NCBI RefSeq assembly: GCF_014237835.1
Contig: NZ_JACJVI010000006.1
Coordinates: 62,001-126,000, forward strand
Direction: 5' to 3'
DNA length: 64,000 bases
Source: Rhizobium sp. AQ_MP
GTDB taxonomy: Bacteria; Pseudomonadota; Alphaproteobacteria; Rhizobiales; Rhizobiaceae
Position 1 is the first letter of the stretch, and every line of letters starts with the position of its first letter. The notes below the pieces were generated by a model. It worked only from the letters and a program-made list of their open reading frames with translations. It was not told the origin of the DNA and made no database searches. This document shows positions 8,841 to 17,029 of this stretch, in pieces. The position numbers were made by a program, and so were the translations under genes.

Positions 8841-9728
8841 TTATTCGTCAGTCTCTCCGGTCTTCAACGCGGCGATGTTCTGGCTGTGGACGGCCTCATA
8901 GGGCGCGAAATAGGTGAGTATTCCCGCGGCCAGTTCCGGTGCGATGAAGCTTTCAAGGCCCTCGGTCTCGAGCTCCGGATCGTCGAGCCGGGCAAGCAGC
9001 CGCGTGAGATAATCGCGCGTGGCCGTAATCAGCGATGGCGAATAGCCGCCCGAGGCAATCACCGTCTCGTCGCCATGATTGGGCAGGATGTGAGTGAAAT
9101 CAAGCGTCGCCAGCCGGTCGAGTTCGGCGATGTGGCGCGGCGTATTCTCCGGCTCGGAGATATAGGTGACTGTGTCCTCCAGCGTGTCGCCGGCCAGCAG
9201 CACGCCGAGATGCGGCAGCAGCAGAACCGTCCCGTCGGCGCTGTGGATGTCGAACTGTATGAGCCTGACGGTGATATCGCCGACCTCGAGCACCGTCTCG
9301 CCCTCGAAGGTCTCCGTCGGCATGACGACCGGATTGATCGGCGGGTCCTTCTCGGCAAGCACCTTGCGCTTCTCGATCAGCGTATTGCGCGTCAGCGTGT
9401 TCGAGAGGATCGGACAGTCGATGAAGCCGGCATTGCCTGCCACATGATCGGTATGCCAGTGGCTGAGCACGACCCGGATGCTGGTGACGCCGAGGCTGGA
9501 AAGATGGCTGCGGATGGCGCGGGCATGGTCGAAAGATATATGCGTGTCGTAGACGAGCGCTTCCGCGCCAGAGACGATGGCATAACTCGCAACGCCGAGA
9601 CTATAGGCGCCATCGTCGAGCCAATTGGGCTTGTCCGAATGCAGCCGCTTCCCCTCGATACGCCCGTCGTAATAGGCGAAGATATCAGGGTAGGGCTGGT
9701 GGATGCGCAGCGTCTCGGCAAGGTTCAT
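8841..9728 (-). CDS. MBL-fold metallo-hydrolase
   Basis: A metallo-beta-lactamase-fold hydrolase. The Zn-binding signature SHWHTDHVAG gives H90, H92, D94 and H95, followed by LLAGDTLEDT (bridging Asp) and HILPNHGDE (last His). The substrate is unknown. The start at 9728 (MNLAETL, 295 aa) is chosen because it lies 2 bases after the multicopper-oxidase stop; an upstream in-frame ATG at 9788 would run inside that gene. No signal peptide is seen, so it is probably cytoplasmic although cotranscribed with an exported oxidase. Confidence 0.8.
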   Translation of the reverse strand: MNLAETLRIHQPYPDIFAYYDGRIEGKRLHSDKPNWLDDGAYSLGVASYAIVSGAEALVYDTHISFDHARAIRSHLSSLGVTSIRVVLSHWHTDHVAGNAGFIDCPILSNTLTRNTLIEKRKVLAEKDPPINPVVMPTETFEGETVLEVGDITVRLIQFDIHSADGTVLLLPHLGVLLAGDTLEDTVTYISEPENTPRHIAELDRLATLDFTHILPNHGDETVIASGGYSPSLITATRDYLTRLLARLDDPELETEGLESFIAPELAAGILTYFAPYEAVHSQNIAALKTGETDE

Positions 9729-9730
9729 GC

Positions 9731-11140
9731 TCAGGTCACCCGGAAATAGCCGGTCATGCCGGTCTTCTGGTGTTCTATAATGTGGCAATGAAAGACCCAG
9801 TCGCCTGGGTTGTCGGCCACAAGCGCAAGCTGGACCTTTTCATCCGGCAGCACAAGATAGGTGTCCGAGACGAGCGGCTGGACCTCGCGTTTGTTCGAAG
9901 AGATCGCCTTGAAATTCATCCCGTGCAGATGGATGGGATGGGCATGCGGCGTGACGTTCTCGACGTTCAGCAAATAGGTTTGGCCCAGTTTCAGCTCCGC
10001 GATTGGCGCGGTCGGATCGGGTGTGTCGCCGGGATAGGGCACCTTGTTGATCGCCCAGAAGGAATAGCCGAGCGTCCCGCAGATCGAATCGCGCGCAGCC
10101 GTTTCGGCGGTGGCGCTGAGTAGCAGCGGGATCTGGGTGGCGTTGGAGAGATCGGCATCCACGCCGGCGTTTTCCGCAAGCGGGCCGAGATCCCCGAGAT
10201 GGCGTTTCAGCGATGAGCCGACGGCCCTGAGTCGCGCCACCACCTTCGGCGTCGACGGCCTTACGTCCTCAAGCACCATCTCTACACCTTCGCTGTCGGC
10301 AATGCGGACGGCAAGATCGAGCCGTTGGCCGGGCGAGACGACCGCCATGTCGAGTGGCAGACGTTGAGGCACCGGATGTCCGTCGATCGCGATGATCTGT
10401 GCCTGTGCCCCTTTGAGGCGCAGATTGTAGATGCGCGTGACATCAGCCGCGAGGATGCGGACACGCACGATGCCGCCGGCCGGGACGTCATAACGCGGCT
10501 CGGGTTGCCAGTTGGCGGTGCGCAGCGTGCCGAAGGTCCCGGTTTTGGCCGCATCGCGCGGCTTGAACTGCTCGATGAACTGGCTGTCGCCACCAAGCCG
10601 GAAATCCCTCAGATTCAGGACCACCTCGCTATCGAAGGTGGGATCGCGCTCATCTTCCACCACCAGCACACCGGCAAGCCCACGGCCCATCTGGGTCAGC
10701 GTGTTGCAATGCGGGTGATACCAGAAGGTGCCGGCATCCGGCGGCGAGAAGGCATAGTCGAAGCGGTCGCCGGTATAGACGTAAGGCTGCGTGACGAAAG
10801 GCACGCCGTCCTGGGCGTTCGGCAGGCGGATACCGTGCCAGTGGATCGTCGTCGGCTCGTCCAGCCGGTTGATGAGCCGCGCCTTGAAGGGCTCGCCGCG
10901 CTTGGTGCGCAGGATCGGCGGGGAGGGATCGGCAGACGTTTGCCCGGCCAGCGCATAGCGCATCACCCCGCGCGTCGCCTGCTTGCCGTCGAGCATGACA
11001 TCGCCGGTCAGCGCCTCGATTTCGATCGGGTCTGTCGCCGCGAGCGCCTGGCTCAGACGTGGCATCACGGCAAGACCCGCGCCATAGGCGCCAAGCACGG
11101 CGGCGGATTTGAGAAGGGTACGGCGGGAAATGGAAGACAC
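9731..11140 (-). CDS. Multicopper oxidase, Tat-exported (CueO/CopA-like)
   Basis: A 469-residue periplasmic laccase-type oxidase. The N terminus SISRRTLLKSAAVLGAYG is a Tat signal, as usual for cofactor-loaded oxidases. All four copper-ligand motifs are present: HWHGIRLPN, WYHPHCNTLTQMGRG, TPHAHPIHLHG and FHCHIIEHQKTGM, the last with the type 1 Cys and axial Met. Relatives oxidise Cu(I) or phenolics; no methionine-rich CueO-type insert is obvious, so a copper-tolerance role is only inferred. It starts with GTG behind an AAGAG ribosome-binding site and is followed by the MBL hydrolase 2 bases later. Confidence 0.88.
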   Translation of the reverse strand: MSSISRRTLLKSAAVLGAYGAGLAVMPRLSQALAATDPIEIEALTGDVMLDGKQATRGVMRYALAGQTSADPSPPILRTKRGEPFKARLINRLDEPTTIHWHGIRLPNAQDGVPFVTQPYVYTGDRFDYAFSPPDAGTFWYHPHCNTLTQMGRGLAGVLVVEDERDPTFDSEVVLNLRDFRLGGDSQFIEQFKPRDAAKTGTFGTLRTANWQPEPRYDVPAGGIVRVRILAADVTRIYNLRLKGAQAQIIAIDGHPVPQRLPLDMAVVSPGQRLDLAVRIADSEGVEMVLEDVRPSTPKVVARLRAVGSSLKRHLGDLGPLAENAGVDADLSNATQIPLLLSATAETAARDSICGTLGYSFWAINKVPYPGDTPDPTAPIAELKLGQTYLLNVENVTPHAHPIHLHGMNFKAISSNKREVQPLVSDTYLVLPDEKVQLALVADNPGDWVFHCHIIEHQKTGMTGYFRVT

Positions 11141-11239
11141 GGTCTGAACTCTTGCTGGTCACCCAGTTCTTAAAGTTGAGCGGTTCATTCAGCAATAGGC
11201 TGAGCCGGTCATGCTGTCGCAGGCGTGATGATCGTCACC

Positions 11240-12478
11240 TCAGCCGCCATCCTTCTCGTTCGGCGGGGTCGCGAGCTTGCTGAAGAAGGTCGAGGTACGC
11301 AGCAGGCTGCGGAAACGCATCCGCCGCTTCTCGGTCGGCACGGCATCGCGGGCCCGGATGCGGGCGAGCGTATAGGCGACGAAGAAGGTCAAGACCACGA
11401 TCGTATAAGCAAACAGCGCATGCGGCCCGAAAGCATCCATCAGGAAGGAGGCAATGAGCGGCCCGACGACCGCGCCGATCGACCAGAAGAACAGCGTTCC
11501 CGCCGAGACCAGCGCATGCTGGCCGGGGGCGGCATGGTCATTGGCATGGGCCGAACAGAGGGAATAGAGCGGTAGTGCAAAGGCGCCGAAGACGAAGATG
11601 CCGATGAAATTGGCGAGCTCCCCGTCACCCGCCAGAAAGGCGAGGTAGATCGAGGCGATGAGCGCCCCGATCGTCGAGACGAGGATGATGACGCGGCGGT
11701 CCAGTTTGTCGGAGTAATGCCCGAGCGGATATTGCAGCACGATGCCGGCAAAGATGCCGATGCTCATGAAGGTGGCGATCGACGTCACCGACAGGCCGAT
11801 GCCATCGGCATAGATCGGCCCGAGCGAGCGGAAGCTCGAATTGGTGAGCCCGATGACGATGCAGCCGACGGTCGCAAGCGGCGAGACCGACCAGAGCACC
11901 TTGAGGTCGAACTTCACATCTTTCGGCGGGGCAGGGCTCGACTTGTCGGCAAAGGAGATCGGCACCAACGACAGCGAAAGCGCCATGGCGATGATGGCAA
12001 AGAGATCGATGCCCGACACGCCGAACAGCGGGATCATGTATTGCGCCGCCGTCACCGAGCCGAGATCGACGAAGCGGTAAACGGAGAGCGTGCGCGCTCG
12101 GGTGGCATTGGTGACGCGGGCGTTCAGCCAGCTTTCGACGACGGCAAACAATCCCGCAAAGCACACACCCTGCACGAGGCGCATGAGGAACCAGGAGATC
12201 GGGTCGATCACCAGCACCATCATGATCGACGCGGCGGATGCGATGGCGGCAAGCGCCGAGAAGGCTCTGATATGCCCGATCGCCCGCATGATCTTGGTGA
12301 TGTAAACGCAGCCGAAGACGAAGCCGATGAAATAGCCCGCACCGACCATGCCGATCACGGATGTGCTGAAGCCCTCCTCGATGCCGCGCAGCGCGATGAA
12401 CGTGCCCTGCAAACCGTTGCCGCCGATCAGGATGCCGGCGGTGATCAGAAGCGGGATGAGGGGGCGGATATCATGCAT
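11240..12478 (-). CDS. MFS transporter, 12-TM
   Basis: A 412-residue inner-membrane carrier of the major facilitator superfamily with about 12 hydrophobic segments. The first is PLIPLLITAGILIGGNG; a VYRFVDLGSVTAAQY loop and the QYPLGHYSDKLDRRVII segment (the G-x-x-x-D-[RK]-x-x-R[RK] signature between TM helices) identify the fold. The start at 12478 (MHDIRPL) is chosen because the next upstream ATG (12718) would add 80 polar residues overlapping the neighbouring gene; the ribosome-binding site is weak. Substrate unknown. The multicopper oxidase follows on the same strand after 99 bases. Confidence 0.82.
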   Translation of the reverse strand: MHDIRPLIPLLITAGILIGGNGLQGTFIALRGIEEGFSTSVIGMVGAGYFIGFVFGCVYITKIMRAIGHIRAFSALAAIASAASIMMVLVIDPISWFLMRLVQGVCFAGLFAVVESWLNARVTNATRARTLSVYRFVDLGSVTAAQYMIPLFGVSGIDLFAIIAMALSLSLVPISFADKSSPAPPKDVKFDLKVLWSVSPLATVGCIVIGLTNSSFRSLGPIYADGIGLSVTSIATFMSIGIFAGIVLQYPLGHYSDKLDRRVIILVSTIGALIASIYLAFLAGDGELANFIGIFVFGAFALPLYSLCSAHANDHAAPGQHALVSAGTLFFWSIGAVVGPLIASFLMDAFGPHALFAYTIVVLTFFVAYTLARIRARDAVPTEKRRMRFRSLLRTSTFFSKLATPPNEKDGG

Positions 12479-12611
12479 GAGGGGGCCTGCGGGCCACGGC
12501 GAAGCATTATGGTGTCGAGTCGGTGCCGGGCAGGTCCGAAGTCCTAAACCTCTTTCACGGATGGCGACAGACCAAAATCGCAGCCCGTCGCCTTCCGCCC
12601 GGATTTGACCG

Positions 12612-13451
12612 TCAGAGGAAGGGCCGCCCCTGGACAGCCTGGACGAAAGTGCCGATGACCACGGCAATCGAAAGGATGGCGCCGAGCGCAATCCCGGGTC
12701 TGGCAAAGCGGGGTGCAATCCGATCCAGGGCCAGTCCCAGGATCGTCAGGGCCTGCATGATATGGGTGGCGAAGAAATGCGGCACACGCAGATCCCCGCC
12801 GGTCCGCGACCAGCCGACGAGCGGCAGGCCGCCCAGATCCGTCCTGACACCGCCGACCCAATGACCGGGGCCGTCGATCTCGCCGCTGCCGAGCGCAAAG
12901 GCGGTTAAGAGGGTCGCGATACTACCAAGCACCAGGCCCCAGCCACCGCCGAGCCTCAAGCCGTTGGGCGCTTCGGGTCTGGGACGCAGCAGGATATAGA
13001 CCCCGATCACCAGGCTCGACAGCACGAGCAAAGCGGCGCCTGCGCCCATCACGCTATAGGCCATCGCCTCGAACGGCGTGCTATCGTTGAAATGCGAGGC
13101 CCGGCCCCGGGCTGCCTGCAGCGTGATGTAGAGAATTTCACCGCTCGCCGTGATCACGGCAACCATACTTGCGAGCCAGACGCCGCGCCCGGCCCGTGTC
13201 CTCTGCTCGATGAGCGGCAGCAGCCAAAGCAGCGTTCCCAGCATCAGGATGAGCGACGCCTGAAATTTCAGCGGCTTGCTCCAGACGCTGATGTCGTTGA
13301 GCACGCGCTCGTCTATGAAAAGCGCGATCAGGCTGGGAAGGGCCAGCGCCATCTGCAGCCCGATGCCGAGGATCAGCAGGCGGCGTGTCCTGTCTTCCAA
13401 AGCCTGGACGTCCTGCGAAGAGGCGGGCGAAATGCCGTCATTGAAGAGCAT
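12612..13451 (-). CDS. Putative integral membrane protein, 279 aa, unknown function
   Basis: A 279-residue protein with about seven hydrophobic helices (for example LLILGIGLQMALALPSLIALF, LILMLGTLLWLLPLI, ALLVLSSLVIGVYILL, LGAILSIAVVIGTFVQAV). The His in VPHFFATHIMQALTILGLAL sits at the end of a helix and, with HFNDSTPFEAMAYS, could be a cofactor- or metal-binding position, but no family was recognised. The ATG at 13451 (MLFNDGIS) is chosen because it lies 8 bases after the upstream ABA4-like stop; the same frame continues upstream only as a shadow of that gene. It is cotranscribed with the ABA4-like gene. Confidence 0.65.
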   Translation of the reverse strand: MLFNDGISPASSQDVQALEDRTRRLLILGIGLQMALALPSLIALFIDERVLNDISVWSKPLKFQASLILMLGTLLWLLPLIEQRTRAGRGVWLASMVAVITASGEILYITLQAARGRASHFNDSTPFEAMAYSVMGAGAALLVLSSLVIGVYILLRPRPEAPNGLRLGGGWGLVLGSIATLLTAFALGSGEIDGPGHWVGGVRTDLGGLPLVGWSRTGGDLRVPHFFATHIMQALTILGLALDRIAPRFARPGIALGAILSIAVVIGTFVQAVQGRPFL

Positions 13452-13459
13452 GTCTTCGG

Positions 13460-13891
13460 TCAGACCTTTCGGAAAGTCAGCGCCGCCTCTGTGGCGCGGG
13501 TGAGATAAAAGAGCAGAAGACCGAGCGGCCCGAACATGAAGGTCGCAACGAGGATCGGCGCCTGCAGCACGCGGTTCCAGCCGCGCTTGTCGGCCTCGAC
13601 GGCAATAAAGGTGCCGATGAAGAGATCGAAGGCGAGGTAATGCACCCAGCCCGCCACCAGCACCGGATCGCTCATGAAGAGTGCGCGCACCTCGGCAATC
13701 GAGCCGAAACCGCCGCCCTCGATGCGGAAGAAATAGACGAAGACCAGAACGGCATAGGTTAGCGACAGCGCCCCGATTAGACCCAGGCGGATGAAGGCGA
13801 TCAGCGCGCCCCAACGTGGGGCGAGAATGAGCAGCAGCCAGCCGGCCATGGCGGTGCTGCTGGCGAGGGAAAACACTGTTGCGGCGGACAT
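13460..13891 (-). CDS. ABA4-like (DUF4281) membrane protein
   Basis: A 143-residue four-helix membrane protein resembling the ABA4/DUF4281 family, named after a plant protein needed for neoxanthin formation; bacterial function is unknown. The family core is seen as SDPVLVAGWVHYLAFDLFIGTFI, followed by ILVATFMFGPLGLLLFYLTR. The start at 13891 (MSAATVF) has GAGGTCAGC in front; the upstream ATG at 13948 lies inside the likely operator region and is rejected. It is divergent from the TetR gene and first in a two-gene unit. Confidence 0.75.
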   Translation of the reverse strand: MSAATVFSLASSTAMAGWLLLILAPRWGALIAFIRLGLIGALSLTYAVLVFVYFFRIEGGGFGSIAEVRALFMSDPVLVAGWVHYLAFDLFIGTFIAVEADKRGWNRVLQAPILVATFMFGPLGLLLFYLTRATEAALTFRKV

Positions 13892-13900
13892 GCTGACCTC

Positions 13901-13949
13901 ATCTTGACGGTGACAAGATAAGCATGCGGCTAAACTTGGCAATGTCAAG
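13901..13949. promoter_or_regulatory. Paired palindromes between ABA4-like gene and tetR, putative TetR operators
   Basis: Site 1 is ATCTTG-N7-CAAGAT (13901-13919, perfect 6-bp arms). Site 2 is CTTGGCA-A-TGTCAAG (13935-13949, one mismatch). Both share CTTG...CAAG arms. Site 2 overlaps a minus-strand TTGACA (13948-13943) usable as a -35 box. Position in the divergent gap suggests autoregulation by the adjacent TetR protein (inference). Confidence 0.5.
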
Positions 13950-13990
13950 ATTGATTTTGACGGCGGGTTGCGGAGGGACTATGAAGGGGC

Positions 13991-14593
13991 ATGGCAAGAC
14001 AGAAATCCTATCACCACGGCGACCTGCGCCAGGCGCTGATCGACAATGGCCTTGATATGCTGGAGGAGCATGGCCTCGAAGGCCTGACGCTGCGCAAACT
14101 CGCCGCTCGCGTCGGCGTCTCCCATGCCGCCCCCGAACATCACTTCCCGACGCTCAGGCATCTGCTGACCGCCTTTGCCACGGAGGGGTTCCGACTGTTT
14201 GCCGCCTCGATGCGCTCTGCCATGGCGCAAGCGCCGGATGATCCGGCAGAACAGCTGCGCGCCGCCTCGCGTGGTTACCTCGCCTTTGCGACCACGCGTC
14301 CGCATCTCTTCCGCCTGATGTTCACCGCCAACCGCCTCGACTGGGAAGATCCGGCCCTCGGCCCCCCGGCAAACGCGGCCCACGCCGTGCTTGAGGAAAT
14401 CTCGTTGCCGGTGGCGCGCCGCCTGAAGCGGGACACGCCGGAGGGCAGGGCCGCCGTCGAACAGCTCGTCTGGTCGCAGATCCACGGTCACGCCCATCTG
14501 ATGATCGACGGAAAGTTGCAGGCAGAGGGCGGAGCGGGCTGCGAGCCGTTTGCGGCGCCGCTGGATCTGGCGAGTGTGCTTTTGCCGGGGTGA
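13991..14593 (+). CDS. TetR/AcrR family transcriptional regulator
   Basis: A 200-residue TetR-type repressor. The N-terminal DNA-binding domain is complete: YHHGDLRQALIDNGLDMLEE, then the helix-turn-helix LTLRKLAARVGVSHAAPEHHF (about residues 33-53). The C-terminal ligand domain includes YLAFATTRPHLFRLMF, typical of the WHG-domain (PF13305) branch. GAAGGGG precedes the ATG. The protein faces the ABA4-like/membrane-protein pair across a 99-base gap with two palindromes, so those genes are its most likely targets. Ligand unknown. Confidence 0.88.
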   Translation: MARQKSYHHGDLRQALIDNGLDMLEEHGLEGLTLRKLAARVGVSHAAPEHHFPTLRHLLTAFATEGFRLFAASMRSAMAQAPDDPAEQLRAASRGYLAFATTRPHLFRLMFTANRLDWEDPALGPPANAAHAVLEEISLPVARRLKRDTPEGRAAVEQLVWSQIHGHAHLMIDGKLQAEGGAGCEPFAAPLDLASVLLPG

Positions 14594-14774
14594 GGGGGGG
14601 ACTGGCTTGCGTCTTTACTTCGCCAAGTCAGTCCGTCATCGGACCTTCGAAAAGGTTCCACTGTCTCGCACCTTTCAACCGGCTATTGACAGTGCACGAA
14701 TATGTCTGGTTCGACTGTGAGAAAATGACTCCTTCAATGTTCACTTTTTGTTCGATGTGTGCTATGGGTGATGG

Positions 14775-15701
14775 ATGACAGACGAAACTGACCTCGACGC
14801 AACCGCGCCAAAGCGCCGCCGGGCCGCCAAGCAGGATGCTGTCACCGCCGTGAGGGCTAAGAGCCTCCAAAGTCACGGCAAGAATTCGAAGGTCTATGTG
14901 CCAGTCATTCTGAAGCTGTTTCGGGATCGTTGGCGGCCAGGAGCTGCAACTGTGGTGTTCTCGCTCGATGATGTTCGCACGGCTGTAGAGGCCGTCCGCG
15001 CGGTGTCCGACAATCCCGATGCGATCTCTGCACGAAATGCAGCCGATGTGGTTTACCGTATGCGTTCGCGCACAGTGCTGCCGGATGAAATTCTGTCCAA
15101 AGGTTTTCACGTCTTGCGCGCTATCGGGCGTGGACTGTATCAGTTTGAAAAAGCATCGAGTGGCATCATGGAAGTGCCGGTCTGCGAACTCACGCCTGCG
15201 ATCGATCAGACGCCGATGCCTGTCAGAAGGCTGTTACCCGAAACGATGGCAGAAATGGACGAACAGGCATTGCTGTCGGTTGTCGGGTATTGTCAGCTTC
15301 TCGATCACTTCACCGGCATGAAAATTTATCGGTTGCGTTCCCATGTACGGAAAAGCGTACCAGGTATTGGGCAAGCTGAACTTGATGCAATTGACGTTGG
15401 CATCTCAACGGCCGACGACGACGTGCCAGTGGTATTTCCGATCGAGGCCAAGGCCGTGTCAGACGAACTCAACCGAGTGCAAATATATAACATGATTCAA
15501 TATACAGCTCACTATTTTCCGGGCCTTAAAGTTCGGCCGCTCGCTCTGAAGGTCGATTATCAGTCAGCCGTTCATATCATGGAGTTCAACGTTGCGTCGC
15601 GACCGGGCGATCTTCGCATCGTCCGGTCCGCAAGCTACGCCATCAACACGTCGGAGGCTCAAATAGCGATGATCCGCGCGACTAATGTGCCGAAACAATG
15701 A
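14775..15701 (+). CDS. Putative restriction endonuclease (PD-(D/E)xK type)
   Basis: A 308-residue protein, not matched to a named family, directly before and 4 bases overlapping a cytosine-5 methyltransferase gene. A PD-(D/E)xK-like nuclease core is visible: AELDAIDVGI (E202, D204, D207), then VVFPIEAKAV (E224, K226) after about 17 residues, with a following helix carrying Q236. The N terminus is basic (APKRRRAAKQ), and residues ~35-110 look like a helical DNA-binding domain (KLFRDRWRPG, AADVVYRMRSRTVLP). Context and motif together support a type II restriction enzyme; the recognition site is unknown. Codon use and base composition are more AT-rich than in the flanking genes, suggesting acquisition. 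Confidence 0.7.
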   Translation: MTDETDLDATAPKRRRAAKQDAVTAVRAKSLQSHGKNSKVYVPVILKLFRDRWRPGAATVVFSLDDVRTAVEAVRAVSDNPDAISARNAADVVYRMRSRTVLPDEILSKGFHVLRAIGRGLYQFEKASSGIMEVPVCELTPAIDQTPMPVRRLLPETMAEMDEQALLSVVGYCQLLDHFTGMKIYRLRSHVRKSVPGIGQAELDAIDVGISTADDDVPVVFPIEAKAVSDELNRVQIYNMIQYTAHYFPGLKVRPLALKVDYQSAVHIMEFNVASRPGDLRIVRSASYAINTSEAQIAMIRATNVPKQ

Positions 15702-16825
15702 CAAAACCGATCGGTATTGAGTTGTTCGCCGGCTGTGGCGGGCTTTCCACCGGATTCTTGGATGCGGGCCTTAATGTCGCCGCAGGGTTCGAACTCGATG
15801 CTCGGGCCGTGGACGCGTATAACTATAATCACGGCTATCGCGGCAGTGCGGGCTTTCTCGTAGACCTCAACGTCGCAGCCGGATGCGAACTGCTTCGGCT
15901 AGCAAACTTGAAAAAGATCGATTTTATCGCCGGCGGACCGCCTTGCCAGCCTTTCTCGATTGCCGGCAAAAGACAAGGCAAGCAAGACATTCGAGCCAAT
16001 CTAATTGGCCGTTTCATAAGACTTGTGGATGAGCTTCGGCCATCAGCCTTCATGCTGGAAAACGTGCCCAATCTTGCGGCAATCTCGGGCGGGGAATATC
16101 TCGATGAGATCAAGGCCGAGCTGCGAACGCTCGATTATGCCGTAGATCACCGCATAGTATCGGCAGCAGATTTTGGAGTGCCGCAAAATCGCAGGCGCCT
16201 CGTCGTGCTGGGCATGTTGGGCAGCGAATCGGTCCGCTTCCCGGTCGCTACTCATGGCTCAGTCGAGCGTCCCTACGTGTCGGCCTCAGACGCAATTGGA
16301 GATTTGCCCGACGCCGGTGAGTTCGGCGAAACTGGTATCTACAACCACGAGCCTACCTTGCATTCGGCCGATATGGTCGCGCGTTTGAGCACTTTGGAGC
16401 CGGGCAAGCGCGAGCGCGGATCATTCCACGATCGTTTGCATCCCGAACGCCCATCGTACACGCTTCGTGCAGGGTCGGGAAATTTCAGCCCACTGAGACC
16501 GGTTCATTATAAGTATCATAGAGTTGTCACGGTACGCGAGAGCGCCAGACTGCAAGGCTTCTCGGACGATTTTCGCTGGCCAGACCGAATTCCCCGCCTG
16601 CAGCAATACCGTCAGGTAGGAAATGCCGTGCCACCCCCAATGGCCAAAGCATTTGCGGAGTGCCTCGCCGACCAACTGGGCTGGCAACTTGAGCCGGCAA
16701 GGTTCGCTGGAGACCCCGCTGCACGTGCACCGGCAAACGTGCTCAGTGATGCCGAAAGGAAAGCGCTGCGTGCCGTTAGAATGCGAGGAGCCTCGCTCGG
16801 CAAGGTAGCTCTTTCGAGCAACTGA
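15698..16825 (+). CDS. DNA (cytosine-5-)-methyltransferase
   Basis: A 375-residue C5-cytosine methyltransferase. Ordered motifs are all present: I IELFAGCGGLSTGF (7-20), IV GGPPCQPFS with catalytic C83, VI ENV (121-123), VIII QNRRRLVV (163-170), IX RESARLQGF (280-288) and X RQVGNAVPPPMAKAF (305-319). The target-recognition region between VIII and IX is only about 100 residues, so it is a compact, single-specificity enzyme. It is translationally coupled to the upstream nuclease (ATGA overlap) and presumably protects host DNA from it. No vsr gene or controller protein is seen. Composition is again atypical for the window. Confidence 0.92.
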   Translation: MTKPIGIELFAGCGGLSTGFLDAGLNVAAGFELDARAVDAYNYNHGYRGSAGFLVDLNVAAGCELLRLANLKKIDFIAGGPPCQPFSIAGKRQGKQDIRANLIGRFIRLVDELRPSAFMLENVPNLAAISGGEYLDEIKAELRTLDYAVDHRIVSAADFGVPQNRRRLVVLGMLGSESVRFPVATHGSVERPYVSASDAIGDLPDAGEFGETGIYNHEPTLHSADMVARLSTLEPGKRERGSFHDRLHPERPSYTLRAGSGNFSPLRPVHYKYHRVVTVRESARLQGFSDDFRWPDRIPRLQQYRQVGNAVPPPMAKAFAECLADQLGWQLEPARFAGDPAARAPANVLSDAERKALRAVRMRGASLGKVALSSN

Positions 16826-17029
16826 AGGCGTCTCTTGCCCGGATATCAGGCCCAGCGCTCCTGTTTGGCCAAGCTTCTTGCCGCACCTTAGACGCAGCGC
16901 ACGCCCCGCCCCAACACCACGCAGCCTTGACAAATCAGCCACACCATGCGCTTTTCCGCCCGATTTTCTATCGGTCGCGCGCCTCGTCTGTTGGTGCCTT
17001 TTCGACCGTCACATTCGGGATACCTGATC

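Noticed and set aside
14594..16930. Attachment-site direct repeats flanking the restriction island
   Set aside because: Only a 6-base GCGTCT match was seen between the two flanks, not better than chance.
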